A DNA stretch of 64,000 nt from Caldilineaceae bacterium (GCA_022821585.1 JAJEDI010000022.1:62001-126000), one strand, 5' to 3'; counted from the stretch's first letter, positions 9,485-18,938 are shown. Made by a program: numbers and translations. The notes: generated by a model not told the origin, from the sequence alone.

Positions 9485-11148
9485 CAATAGGCCCAATGCG
9501 GCGGATACTTATCCAGCACATACCCGCCTACGCTGCGCAACCCAACTGTTCGGTACAGGGTTCCATCGCCGTCATCCCAATTTGCCAGCCGGTCCCTGTG
9601 CCCCAGTCGTCGTACCATGCTCCATTCCCTTAACCTCTGATGACGCCCATTCGTATCCCAGAAACACAGGCCGTCTGCCCCCGCTGCGTAGTACTGCAGC
9701 GCCCGCACGCGAAAGTCCTCCGCAGGCATCGTTCGCGGCATGATCTCGGGATAATACTGGACCGGCGAACCAGCCGTCAGTTGCCCAAAGTAGTCGACGT
9801 CGATCTCCTCATCCCGCCACGGATACGAAATCAGATTGTCTATCAACCCCCCGTCCACCCAGGCAGGGATGTCCAATCCATAAAATAAATTGGTTGCAGC
9901 GTCGTTCAGTGCATGCGCCGAAATCTCGAGAGGCCGCCCTCGCCTCGCTCCAATCTCATCCATCTCCCGGCGCAACTCCGCCATGAACTCCGTCATCACC
10001 TCAGCCCGGTAGCGCAAATACCGCTCGTCGTCCTCCGCCAGTTCCCTCGCGTCCAGACCCGTCTCCCGCCTGAACCCCTCCACGAGCGGCGCCTCATAAA
10101 GCAGAAATGGGGCCCCGCGGTTAAAGATAGGGTTCACGCCGTCAATGTCGTACCGCGTCGCCAGTTCACGAAATACGGCTAGCAGCAGCTCCCGCACCTC
10201 CGGGAATGCATAACTCATCCTTGCAATCTCGCGCCCGTCAATGTCTACACAGCGCCACTCCGGGTGATCACGGTAGAAATCACCCGTGAAGTAGTCCTCA
10301 AACGGCGGACAGCACTGAAATGCCTCCATCCTCTGGCTGATATGGACCTCCAGCCCCACACTGTGCCCGTACTCCACCACCGTCTCGATCGTGTCGATCC
10401 TCGCCCCTGCCAGTATCTGCATCGATTCACCGATATAGCGGTCGACCACCCTGGGGTAGTCTCTGGTCTTGCTTCCGGTCAGGCTGCCAATGTCCGAAGG
10501 ATAAGTCAGAACGTCCCCGCCCGCCCCCGGGCACCAGAACATCTTCCGAAAATCCGAATCTCTGTACGGCTCGAGAAACTCCCAGATCTCCTCCCGGCTC
10601 GTGGGTCGGAAGCGGCCAAAGTCGCTGAAGCCGTCGTTCATGCAAATCAGACGCCTGTTGCTGACATCGTCCCTGTCTGCAAGAAGCTCGGCAACTTCAC
10701 CTTCGTCAAGAGGCTCAAGCTTTACATATGCGATGTAGGCAGGCTGCGTCATGCCGGCGGTCTGCTGGCCCAGCACCAGGTCCTGTCCGGTGAGATCCGC
10801 CGTCTTCCAATACCGTTCATCCAGAGAATAGTTATCTGCAAAACTTCCTTGCTCTCTCTCACGGTTCACTTTCACGAACGCCCTGTCACCCGACAACCTG
10901 ACGCGCACCAGTTCCTCTGTCCAGTTGCTCCACAGACCCAGATAAATCCGATGCCAGCCCGCGACACCAAGCGGGACCGTTACCGGCGGCGCCTCCGTTT
11001 CCGGTCCGGCGATCAGCATCTGACCGCTGAACTCTTCAGTCTCGTAGGGTACCACCTGCCAGTGATACTTCCGTCTGTCGGTGGATAGCGCAAGCTGAGG
11101 CTGGCTCAAACCCAAGTCGGTCAAGTAGATCGGCTCATGCGCAGACAT
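9484..11148 (-). CDS. GHL-type (glycoside hydrolase-like) TIM-barrel protein, paralogue 1
   Basis: First gene of the (-) operon, 554 residues, paralogous to the protein at 3013-4749. An N-terminal beta-rich region (about 1-170, with 'GWHRIYLGLW' and 'KTADLTGQDL') precedes a TIM-barrel-like region containing 'ICMNDGFSDFG', 'EVHISQRMEAFQ', 'RMSYAFPEVRELLL', 'DGVNPIFNRGAPFLLYEAP' and 'GLCFWDTNG'. GGGAGGAA lies upstream of ATG 11148. No signal peptide is visible. Resemblance to GHL10-type glycoside hydrolase-like proteins suggests action on a glycan or glycoside. The two paralogues are only moderately similar along their length, so they are probably specialised copies rather than a recent duplication. 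Enzymatic activity is inferred, not shown. Confidence 0.75.
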   Translation of the reverse strand: MSAHEPIYLTDLGLSQPQLALSTDRRKYHWQVVPYETEEFSGQMLIAGPETEAPPVTVPLGVAGWHRIYLGLWSNWTEELVRVRLSGDRAFVKVNREREQGSFADNYSLDERYWKTADLTGQDLVLGQQTAGMTQPAYIAYVKLEPLDEGEVAELLADRDDVSNRRLICMNDGFSDFGRFRPTSREEIWEFLEPYRDSDFRKMFWCPGAGGDVLTYPSDIGSLTGSKTRDYPRVVDRYIGESMQILAGARIDTIETVVEYGHSVGLEVHISQRMEAFQCCPPFEDYFTGDFYRDHPEWRCVDIDGREIARMSYAFPEVRELLLAVFRELATRYDIDGVNPIFNRGAPFLLYEAPLVEGFRRETGLDARELAEDDERYLRYRAEVMTEFMAELRREMDEIGARRGRPLEISAHALNDAATNLFYGLDIPAWVDGGLIDNLISYPWRDEEIDVDYFGQLTAGSPVQYYPEIMPRTMPAEDFRVRALQYYAAGADGLCFWDTNGRHQRLREWSMVRRLGHRDRLANWDDGDGTLYRTVGLRSVGGYVLDKYPPHWAY

Positions 11149-11201
11149 ATGAGGTTCCTCCCGCTGTATCTGGCAATTCGGTCTTCGAGGATCCTGAGGA
11201 G

Positions 11202-11233
11202 GGACGGCGGGGACGCAAGCGCGAACGCCGTCC
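11202..11233 (-). other. Leader hairpin of the (-) transporter operon
   Basis: GGACGGCG (11202-11209) and CGCCGTCC (11226-11233) form a perfect 8-bp stem with a 16-base loop. It would lie at the very 5' end of the transcript started by the promoter at 11240-11269. No U-run follows, so it is not a simple terminator; it may stabilise the mRNA or act in regulation. Confidence 0.45.
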
Positions 11234-11239
11234 GCCCAG

Positions 11240-11269
11240 AATATAACCCATCTCTCAAAAAAAATGCAA
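11240..11269 (-). promoter_or_regulatory. Sigma-70-like promoter of the (-) transporter operon
   Basis: Read on the minus strand, TTGCAT (11269-11264) is followed by 17 bases and TTATAT (11246-11241), about 95 bp ahead of the first gene's ATG at 11148. An 8-T run lies inside the spacer. Confidence 0.5.
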
Positions 11270-11388
11270 CCCGCCGTTAAGAGTCAGGTTGCGTCCCAAA
11301 ATGTCAGCTGACATCCCCGTGCTTCAGGTAGCAACGCAGCCGCATCCAAATCGTGATCGACTCTCAATAGGAGGTCGCCCCGTCACTG

Positions 11389-11733
11389 ACCACTAACCAC
11401 TATCTACTGACTACTGCAGTTGGGCGGTCGGGCCTATTCGGCCCTCCCTTTTGGGGGGGCCCCGCCCCCGCAACGCCCCCGGCCAACAACATGCCTGGTC
11501 GACCGTGTGTCGACATTCGTGACGGGTGCCTATTCGAGCAATTTCCGTCACCCCAGGTCCCTCCCGTCCCATCGAATCCCCATAGGTGCCGGCCTTGTGC
11601 CTGCCCTGGCCCCCTCCCGCTTGGACTTCACTTGCACACGACCCGTAGGGGCACCCCTTGTGGGTGCCCTACACCCCGCGCCAACTCCGTGTCCCCCTCT
11701 CACGCCCCGTAAGGGCACTCCTTGTGAGTACCC
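11389..11733 (+). repeat. Composite dispersed repeat cassette
   Basis: Three modules in fixed order. First come short tandem ACTGACTAC-type units (11389-11419). A GC-rich hairpin module follows (from 11422, beginning GGGCGGTCGGGCC and ending near 11535). Two copies of a 27-bp unit with stem GGGCACCC/GGGTGCCC come last (11643-11669, and a diverged one at 11707-11733). The same module order recurs at 26619, 30615 and 57412. No gene is supported in it. Confidence 0.75.
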
Positions 11734-12656
11734 AGCACCTCCCCTCTGACCCGTAAACAGGCGCGGCATCCGCCGGCGAGCTTCCCCCGCCGGACCAATA
11801 CCGCCCCTATGTGCAGGCTGCTCCCTTGCAGTGAATGTTCAGTTAAACGATGGGTTTCACAATTCGTCTGAGGAGGTCCGACAGGGCCCGCAGTCCCGCG
11901 CCCCGGCTCACGTCAAGCGAGGACAGATGGACCTTGGGTATGAGTCAACGCTGCCGCAACACCGGCGCTGATGCGCCGCGTGACGCCCGCACTCCGGCGC
12001 TGCCTTGCACAACGCCGCTCGCTCTAAGCTGCTATCTGATTATTCTGGACCTGTCGCCCCGGCCTGACAGAGGATGGCGGCTCAACAAAGGAGACGCTTG
12101 TTCTTCGTGAGTCGTGGAAACTACTTCAGTCATGGTACACGCGAAACTGCCCGAAACTGGTTCAACCTGGACACTGCTGGGAATCTGACCGCGCTCATCG
12201 ATTTCGAACTTCTCCATCATGATATCTGGCGTCGGCACATTAGAAAGCGGCTTGCCGGCTAGGCTGAGTTCCCTCTATCGGCAGATTACCAGCCTCAGCA
12301 ATGGGAATGCCCCAGAATCTAGGCCTTCAATCTTTCTGATTCTGGCCTTTCCCTACTGCTCGGTCCAACGTAGCGGCCTTGGAGGCTGGTGAAAGCGCAT
12401 GAGAACTGTAGCCTGGTCGGGAACAGGCAATGTCCTCTCGCACCTTTGACGCGTGTAACTATGGCTATGTCTCTCTTTCCGTGCACATCTGTGCCCCCAA
12501 GGCCGCCCCGTTGAACCGAACGATCATCCGCAACGCCACCTTCGTTTGCGCTGAGCCAAGTCTCACGCGGTCTCCCCGGTGGAACCTGCCTCTGTGAATA
12601 ACATACACCATAAGGGTGAGCAGAAAGTGAGCAAAAGACGCCAAACCGATGAATTC
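11734..12656. other. Intergenic stretch without a supportable gene
   Basis: Between the composite repeat and the kinase promoter I find only short unsupported frames. Around 12440-12470 is a segment, containing CGTGTAACTATGGC, that recurs inverted at 15663-15690 and direct at 15725-15740. No RNA gene is recognised. Confidence 0.5.
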
Positions 12657-12685
12657 TTGTGAAAAATGGGCGATGGACCTATACT
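12657..12685 (+). promoter_or_regulatory. Sigma-70-like promoter for the kinase/regulator gene
   Basis: TTGTGA (12657-12662), a 17-base spacer and TATACT (12680-12685). The predicted start site near 12692 leaves an untranslated leader of about 80 bases before ATG 12771. Confidence 0.6.
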
Positions 12686-12770
12686 GGGCTCGACAAAAGT
12701 CAATGTTTCCTTGCACAAAACTCGGACTAACTCACACACGCATTTCCTTATCGACCAGGGAATAGTTGAT

Positions 12771-15140
12771 ATGACTCTAGTCGAAACGCTTCAGCAAGAG
12801 GTTGAAACGCTACGCAACCGCCTCGCCCGCTTGAACGAAGCCAGCCGCCGCATCAACGACAGCCTGGACTTCGAGAGCGTTCTGCAGGAAGTCCTCAACA
12901 GCGCCCGCGTACTGACCAACGCCAGGTACGGCGTCTTCACTCTCCACAATGACTTCGGTGAACGACCAACCTTTCTTACCTCCGGTCTGACTCCGGACGT
13001 CACCCGGAAGCTGTGGGACTGGCACGAAGGTATGGGGATCTACCAATATCTCCGCGGCATTCCGGAACCGCTTCGCCTCAAGGACTTTCTCGGGCATATG
13101 AAAGCGCTCGGTCTTCCCGAATACCAGCCGGATATGCCTCTGAACATGCCTATGCCCTTTCTTGCCGCACCGATACACAATCTGGGCGAAATCGTGGGTC
13201 ACTTTTTCCTCACCGACAAGGAAAAAGGAACCGAATACTTCACTTCCGACGACGAAGAGACGTTGGTTATGTTCGCCTCTCAGGCCGCCCTGGCCATCGC
13301 CAACGCCAAACGTTTCCGCAACGAACAGATGGCCAGGGCACGGCTGGAAACACTCATCGACACTTCGCCCTTTGGCGTTGTCGTTCTCGATGCCCAGACT
13401 GGCGGGCTGGTCTCTCACAACCGCGAAGCCGCAAGAATTGCGAAGTCCCTGCAGCCGCCGGATACGAGTTTCCAAACGCTTCTGGGTCTGGTGACCATCA
13501 GGCGGGCCGACGGGCGTGAGATCCCTTTTCAGGAGTTCCCCGTCGCCCAGGCCTTGAGAGCCAGCGAGACCGTCCGCGCCGAGGAAATCGAAATCAGTGG
13601 CCCTGAAGGCAACGCCATCAGAGTCCTCGTCAACGCCACCCCCATCCACCTTCAGCAGAATGACAAGCCGGACTCCCTTGTCGTGACTGTGCAGGACCTG
13701 GCCGCGCTCGAGGAAATGGACCAGCTCAAGTCCGAGTTTTCGGCCATGATGAGCCACGAGCTTCGCGTCCCCCTGTCCTCCATCAAAGGCTCGGCAGCTA
13801 CTGTACTGACCGCGCCCACATCCTTCGGCTCCTCCGAAATGCTGCAGTTCTTCCGCATTATCGACCGGCAGGCCGATCACATGAGCGGTCTCATTAGCGA
13901 CCTCCTCGACGTTGCCCACATTGACGCCGGAACGCTCTCAATATCCCCCGAACCGGTCGCACTGACCGAGTTGGTCGAGAACGCCAGAAGTACCTTCCTC
14001 AGTGGCGGCAGCAGCCACAGACTTCATATCGAACTGGAACCGGACCTCCCCTGGGTCATGGCCGACCGGCGCCGCATCGCCCAGGTCCTTGATAACCTGC
14101 TTGCAAACGCGTCCGAACAATCGCCCGAAACCTCAGCCATCCGCATTGGCGCAGTCCGCAACGGTGTCCATGTCGCCGTTGCCGTCGCCGATGAGGGCGC
14201 AGGCTTGGCCGCCGACCTGCTGCCCCGCCTCTTCAAAAAAGGCCCGCCCGGCGAACGCGGGCCGGGCCTCGGCCTTGCCATCTGCAAAGGAATCGTAGAA
14301 GCCCACGGTGGACGCATCTGGGCCCAAAGCGACGGGCCAGGCAAGGGGGCCCTGTTCTCGTTCACCCTCCCGGCTGCTGTCGAAGAACGCGTCTATGACG
14401 CGCCATTCCCGGACGCCCGTGTACCAGTTACCCAGCCCAACTCTCGACGCCAGCGCACTCGTATCCTGGTAGTAGATGACGATCCCGTTTCCCTCCGTTA
14501 CGTCCGCGATATTCTGTCAAAAGCCGGCTTTGATCCCGTCGTAACCGCCGACCCCAGCGAAACCCTGCGCTTCGTCAAGGAAAGAAAGCCGCACCTGATA
14601 CTGCTCGACCTCATGCTGCCCGGAAGCAGTGGTATCGATCTGATGAACGATATTCTCAACGTCGCAAACGTGCCCATCGTTTTCCTCTCTGCCTACAGTC
14701 AGGAAGACATAGTCGCCAGGGCCTTTGACTTGGGCGCAGCCGACTACGTCGTCAAGCCCTTCTCCCAAACGGAGCTGCTGGCCAGGATTCGGGCCGCCCT
14801 GCGCAACCAGCAGACCTTCCCTCCCTCGACGCCCTACCGATTCAAAAGCCTCGTCGTCGACTACGCCGAAAACGCCGTTACCCTCGCCGGCCGTCCCCTC
14901 CGCCTGAAACCCATGGAATACCTGCTGCTCGCCCATCTCTCCGCCAGCGCCGGCAGAACCTTGACCTACGACCATCTCATGCAGCATGTCTGGGGCCTGT
15001 CGGCCGCTCTCGACCTGCGCCCTCTTCGAACTGCAGTCAAAACCCTCCGCCGTAAACTGGGCGACGACGCAGCCAGTCCCACCTACATCTTCACCGAACC
15101 GCGCGTCGGCTACCGTATGGCCAGGAGCAACGACCGTTAG
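12771..15140 (+). CDS. Single-chain sensor histidine kinase, response regulator and winged-helix protein
   Basis: A 789-residue protein that combines a whole two-component system with its DNA-binding output. Domains in order are: a short coiled coil (about 3-25), GAF sensor (about 25-190), PAS (about 190-305), HisKA with phospho-acceptor His329 in 'MMSHELRVPLSSIKG', HATPase with N-box near 437 and 'GPGLGLAICKG' near 497, a receiver with phospho-acceptor Asp613 in 'LLDLMLPG' and conserved Lys in 'VVKPF', and an OmpR-type winged helix (about 687-785). ATG 12771 is preferred because the in-frame upstream extension overlaps the promoter core. No transmembrane helix is seen, so it probably senses a cytoplasmic ligand. 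It stands alone, with long non-coding flanks. DNA targets are unknown. Confidence 0.9.
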   Translation: MTLVETLQQEVETLRNRLARLNEASRRINDSLDFESVLQEVLNSARVLTNARYGVFTLHNDFGERPTFLTSGLTPDVTRKLWDWHEGMGIYQYLRGIPEPLRLKDFLGHMKALGLPEYQPDMPLNMPMPFLAAPIHNLGEIVGHFFLTDKEKGTEYFTSDDEETLVMFASQAALAIANAKRFRNEQMARARLETLIDTSPFGVVVLDAQTGGLVSHNREAARIAKSLQPPDTSFQTLLGLVTIRRADGREIPFQEFPVAQALRASETVRAEEIEISGPEGNAIRVLVNATPIHLQQNDKPDSLVVTVQDLAALEEMDQLKSEFSAMMSHELRVPLSSIKGSAATVLTAPTSFGSSEMLQFFRIIDRQADHMSGLISDLLDVAHIDAGTLSISPEPVALTELVENARSTFLSGGSSHRLHIELEPDLPWVMADRRRIAQVLDNLLANASEQSPETSAIRIGAVRNGVHVAVAVADEGAGLAADLLPRLFKKGPPGERGPGLGLAICKGIVEAHGGRIWAQSDGPGKGALFSFTLPAAVEERVYDAPFPDARVPVTQPNSRRQRTRILVVDDDPVSLRYVRDILSKAGFDPVVTADPSETLRFVKERKPHLILLDLMLPGSSGIDLMNDILNVANVPIVFLSAYSQEDIVARAFDLGAADYVVKPFSQTELLARIRAALRNQQTFPPSTPYRFKSLVVDYAENAVTLAGRPLRLKPMEYLLLAHLSASAGRTLTYDHLMQHVWGLSAALDLRPLRTAVKTLRRKLGDDAASPTYIFTEPRVGYRMARSNDR

Positions 15141-15308
15141 CGGCCGACCAAGTGGATTCTTGATTCCTTCTCCGCCCCCGACAACACTTTTCGTCAGCGC
15201 AACTGATTCTGTCTCCCAAAATAGCTGAAGTCGCAAAGTGTTTGCAATCCCCAACCGTTGTGCTAAAATAGATATGCAATCGTTCACCCTCACTCATAAT
15301 TACCGAAT

Positions 15309-15390
15309 GTAGCTCCTGGCCCCCTTGCCCTGTTTGATGCGCACCTATGGCAGCTGCTCTCCAACAGGACTGCAAGGGGGCTCCTTTTGC
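15309..15390 (+). ncRNA. Candidate structured RNA element, copy A
   Basis: CCCCCTTGC (15320-15328) pairs with GCAAGGGGG (15372-15380). Inside it, CCTGTT (15329-15334) pairs with AACAGG (15363-15368), and the apical loop carries CACCTATGGCA. CTCCTTTT follows the stem, so this could end in a terminator. It aligns along its full length with copy B at 15694-15778. The function is unknown; a small RNA or a non-coding mobile repeat are both possible. Confidence 0.4.
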
Positions 15391-15693
15391 CACTTTGGGT
15401 TGATCTGACACCCAGCCTGCCATTCCGGTCGCCGTCTCGCCCTCCTTATCTGAGGTTTCTCTCTCCTACCTGCCTCCATGCCGCAGACCACTCTTCCTAC
15501 GCCTCCCTTAAGGCTCGGTCCCCGGCCATTTTCGAGCTGACAGCGACCCTGCTGACCCGTGCCAGAAGCCACCCCTGTCGCTATGCCGTCTGCAAAATGC
15601 GTAAAAGGCATTTCGACGAAACTCCCGTTTTCTTTATCTCGACAAATGTGTCATAATTGACATGCCATAGTTACACGTTCAAAGGACGTTCTG

Positions 15694-15778
15694 GATGGAG
15701 CATTATGCCCTCTTGCCCTGTGATGCGTGTAACTATGGCACCTACACTCCATTCAGTTAGCAAGGGGGCACCTCTTTC
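15694..15778 (+). ncRNA. Candidate structured RNA element, copy B
   Basis: Homologous to copy A at 15309-15390: CCTCTTGC (15709-15716) can pair with GCAAGGGGG (15760-15768), and the loop carries GTGTAACTATGGCA. Just upstream, 15663-15690 holds the loop core in inverted orientation, so a larger alternative hairpin with 15725-15740 is possible. Confidence 0.4.
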
Positions 15779-16338
15779 CCTCAGCCTGAGCTGAAGCCCC
15801 GCTCGCCAACGCAGTCCGACGACACCAACCACCCGCATCGCCCTTCGCTATCCCCAAGAAGCGCTAACCTGTCATTGTCACCTGTAGGGGCACCCCTTGT
15901 GGGTGCTCTCGTGGTCACCCGACCATCGTGGACGAGTCGCATTGATCTGTGCCCCTCATATTTGACAACTCTACGGCCCGGCGGATTCCAGGTCAGAAAA
16001 ACATCAACGACCAGGAATGCAGTTCCCATGTGGCACAAAGACTTTTCCGGCATAATAGATGACGGTTTTACACATTTGATTCCCACCCTTACGCAATGAG
16101 AATTACGCGATACGCCAAAAGCGCGTACCAAAATCGCACGCGCTTCAGGTCGGGCAAAGTTTGTTGAATCGAGGAAAGAAAAATCCTGACTAATCGAGCC
16201 GCAGACAATTATCGGACTCTCTGTGGCGTGCTAAAGAGGGCAAAGACGAACATGCCCGGACGAAGGTACCATCCGCGCATGAACTAGCCTACGTTTCAAT
16301 CTGACTTCATTCGATTTGGCTACACGGCCGGCGTCCAC

Positions 16339-17406
16339 TCAATCGAAGACAAGCACCGAACGCGCCACCTTGCCCGCCTTCATGTCCGCGAACGCCTCGT
16401 TGATCTCATCCAGCGGCCGGTAGCGCGAAATCAGTTCGTCCAGCTTGATCTTGCCCTGCTTGTACAAGTCCAGAATCCACAGAAAATCAACCCGCGGCCG
16501 CGCCGCCCCGTGAAAGGCGCCCATCAGCGTCCGGTCCTCCAGCAGATGCCAACCCTCGACCGTAACATCCTGCCCCGTAGGCTGAACACCCACCACAACC
16601 GCCGTACCCGTCATCCGCACCGAATCGATCGCCTGCCGGACAATCGCCGGAAAGCCTACCACCTCAAACGCATAATCCGCGCCTCCGCCCGTGATCTCGA
16701 TGATCCGCTGCACGGGGTCCTCCTTGGCGCTGTTCACAAAGTGCGTCGCCCCCATCTGCTCCGCCAGCTCCAGCTTGTAGTCCACTGTATCCACCGCTAT
16801 GATCTTCCCCGCCGACGCCAGCACACCACCCTGGATCACATTCAGTCCCACACCGCCGCAGCCAAATACCGCCATCGACGCGCCGGTCTCAACCTGCGCC
16901 CTGTTTACCACCGCACCGATTCCCGTGATCACACCGCAGCTGATCAAGCAGGCCTGCTCCAGCTGCGTGTCATCCGGTACCTTCACACACGCGTCCGCCA
17001 GCGCCAGCGTCTGCTCCACGAAAGTCGGCCGAATATGATAGATCGGCTCACCATCCTGCTTATACCGGCTCATCGCTTCCATCCGGTGTGTCTCACACAG
17101 CGCCGGCCGCCCGTTCGTGCAGTTCCGGCAACTCCCGCACATTGCATCCAATGAAAGAATAATCTTATCGCCCGGCGCAAAGTCCCGAACGCCCTCACCC
17201 ACCGCCCGCACAACGCCTGCCCCCTCATGACCCAACAGCCACGGCAACCGCCGCGGCGTCCGATGGTCCGTAACATAGTGGTAATCGCTGTGGCAGACAC
17301 CGGCCCCCACTATATCCAACAACACCTCCCCAAACTCCGGCTCTTCCAGCTCGACCTCCTTCACCTGCACCGGCGCATGCGCCTCATACATTATCGCAGC
17401 CTTCAT
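16339..17406 (-). CDS. Zinc-dependent alcohol dehydrogenase (class III-like MDR)
   Basis: A 355-residue medium-chain dehydrogenase that oxidises an alcohol with NAD(P). Catalytic zinc ligands are Cys38 ('GAGVCHSD') and His60 in 'GHEGAG'. The structural zinc lobe has Cys90, Cys93, Cys96 and Cys104. The nucleotide-binding motif is 'VFGCGGVGLNVIQGG'. The sequence most resembles the S-(hydroxymethyl)glutathione/mycothiol-type and aryl-alcohol dehydrogenases, so formaldehyde or a primary alcohol are reasonable substrates, though not proven. AAGGAGA stands 7 bases before ATG 17406. The gene is monocistronic, facing away from the Uma2 gene, with no obvious partner. Confidence 0.92.
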   Translation of the reverse strand: MKAAIMYEAHAPVQVKEVELEEPEFGEVLLDIVGAGVCHSDYHYVTDHRTPRRLPWLLGHEGAGVVRAVGEGVRDFAPGDKIILSLDAMCGSCRNCTNGRPALCETHRMEAMSRYKQDGEPIYHIRPTFVEQTLALADACVKVPDDTQLEQACLISCGVITGIGAVVNRAQVETGASMAVFGCGGVGLNVIQGGVLASAGKIIAVDTVDYKLELAEQMGATHFVNSAKEDPVQRIIEITGGGADYAFEVVGFPAIVRQAIDSVRMTGTAVVVGVQPTGQDVTVEGWHLLEDRTLMGAFHGAARPRVDFLWILDLYKQGKIKLDELISRYRPLDEINEAFADMKAGKVARSVLVFD

Positions 17407-17873
17407 CGCATCTCTCCTTCACTATCTGCATATCTGCCTTCAATCCTGGAGTCAACCCACGTGCCCGAAACCTACTACGAAATCCACAATGAGTAAAGCC
17501 AGCCAAATTGACTCCCGCATCCCGATTACGGCCGACCTCTCCCTTCCCTTAAGAGGTCCCGTAGGGGCACCCCTTGTGGGTGACCGCTCCCCCCTCCTGC
17601 GCCGGCAACAACGTAACCCTCAGCCGTCCTGTCGGGGCACCCCTTGTGAATGCCCGTTCCCCTGCCTTCATCAAGAAGGCCAACACGAATTAACGCGCAA
17701 AACATGCCCAAAATCAGTCTCCCCAGCCCGGCCAAACCGCTGGCATCATCGACTCCCTCCGTGTTAGAATACGTCCAGCCAAGCCTCTCGAGCCTTGAAC
17801 CCGTTTCCGATACCAGACACCGCAGGACCTCTGGGACGGCAACGGTAACTGTTCCGGCGCATGAGGAGAATTT
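17407..17873. repeat. Intergenic region with two hairpin-repeat units
   Basis: Contains two units of the 27-bp GGGCACCC/GGGTGCCC family at 17559-17585 and 17629-17655, the second diverged in its right arm. The rest shows no gene. A possible -10 (TTAGAAT near 17763) may serve the downstream gene. Confidence 0.6.
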
Positions 17874-18938
17874 ATGCGATCAAGAGAGATTCTGCAGCCA
17901 CAAGCACGAGATATACAGGATGTCGGCCCGGTCGAGTCCCGTAACGGCTCACGGCCAGGAAATCCCTATCGCTTTGGCGACCCTGCCCCCGACGAAGGGC
18001 GTCGTGTAACCAAAGAAGAGTACTTCGAAAGGTGGTACGAAAACCCCTACCCCGATATCGACATCAGTTACGAATGGAATAACGGCATCCTGGAGGCCAA
18101 ACCCTTGCCCAATCGCCCCCAATTGGACCTCTACAACTGGTTTCTCTCCCTCTTGCAGCGAAACATCGAGACCTTCCGGCACGCAGCCCTGCTCAATCTG
18201 GAAACCGGCTTCGAGCTGACAATGCCCGACCCGAATGAACCATCCGGACAGAGGGAAGCCGTGCGCAAACCCGATGTTGGCGTAATCTTGGACACAAATC
18301 CCACGTACTGGGGCCGCCTCGACCAGCGCCACTTCGAAGGCGTCTGCGACCTTGTAGTAGAAGCGGTCTCAGACTCTTCCTCGGCTGAAATCCTGCGCGA
18401 CACTGAGGAAAAAAAGGAAGACTACGCCCTCGGCGGCGTAAAGGAATACTTCATTCTCGACCCCAAAGGCAAGCACATGCATTTCTACCGCCTTGCCTCC
18501 GAAGGTCGCTATCAAGACATTCGCCCGGATAATGAAGGCGTAATCCGCTCAGACGTTATGGAAGGTCTGCAGTTCCGGTTGGCGGATCTGTATCGTATGC
18601 CGGACCATGAGGAGCTGGCCCTGGACCCCGTTTACCGGGGATACGTACTTCCTGGTTATCACGTCCTGGCAGCTAGGGCCGAGAGCGAAGAACAGCGCGC
18701 AGACGACGAAGCAGCGGCCCGCCATCAAGCAGAAGATCAGGTGCTGGCGGAAGCAGCAGCCCGCAAGCAGGCAGAAGATCAGGTGCTGGCGGAAGCAGCG
18801 GCCCGCAAGCAAGCAGAAGATCAGGCCGCGGCAGAAGCAGCAGCCCGCCAGCAGGCTGAAGAACGAGCTACTAAGAATGAAGAACAGGTGCGCCAACTAA
18901 GAGCAGAACTGGACAAAATGCGCAAGAAACTCTCTTGA
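17874..18938 (+). CDS. Uma2-family (DUF820) protein with coiled-coil repeat tail
   Basis: A 354-residue protein. Residues about 45-235 are a Uma2/DUF820 domain, a PD-(D/E)xK-type nuclease fold common in cyanobacteria and Chloroflexota. Visible features are 'RKPDVGVIL' and 'CDLVVEAVSDSSS' followed by 'EEKKEDYALGGVKEYFILDP', which hold the expected acidic and lysine residues. The tail (about 265-350) is an Ala/Glu/Gln/Lys-rich coiled coil built from near-identical 14-residue repeats ('ARKQAEDQVLAEAA'), matching 42-bp DNA repeats at about 18712-18866. GAGGAGA precedes ATG 17874. The cellular role of these proteins is not established; nuclease activity is inferred from fold. The repeat number could vary between strains. 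Confidence 0.88.
   Translation: MRSREILQPQARDIQDVGPVESRNGSRPGNPYRFGDPAPDEGRRVTKEEYFERWYENPYPDIDISYEWNNGILEAKPLPNRPQLDLYNWFLSLLQRNIETFRHAALLNLETGFELTMPDPNEPSGQREAVRKPDVGVILDTNPTYWGRLDQRHFEGVCDLVVEAVSDSSSAEILRDTEEKKEDYALGGVKEYFILDPKGKHMHFYRLASEGRYQDIRPDNEGVIRSDVMEGLQFRLADLYRMPDHEELALDPVYRGYVLPGYHVLAARAESEEQRADDEAAARHQAEDQVLAEAAARKQAEDQVLAEAAARKQAEDQAAAEAAARQQAEERATKNEEQVRQLRAELDKMRKKLS

Larger units (their letters stand above)
15141..16338. other. Long intergenic region with structured repeats
   Basis: No convincing gene. It contains two copies of an approximately 80-bp structured element (15309-15390 and 15694-15778), an inverted copy of their core (15663-15690) and one GGGCACCC/GGGTGCCC unit (15882-15908). 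Base composition in 16080-16300 is more AT-rich than in neighbouring genes. Confidence 0.5.

Noticed and set aside
12465..12716. 83-codon minus-strand frame upstream of the kinase gene
   Set aside because: It has a hydrophobic patch but no ribosome site or recognised family, and it overlaps the kinase promoter.
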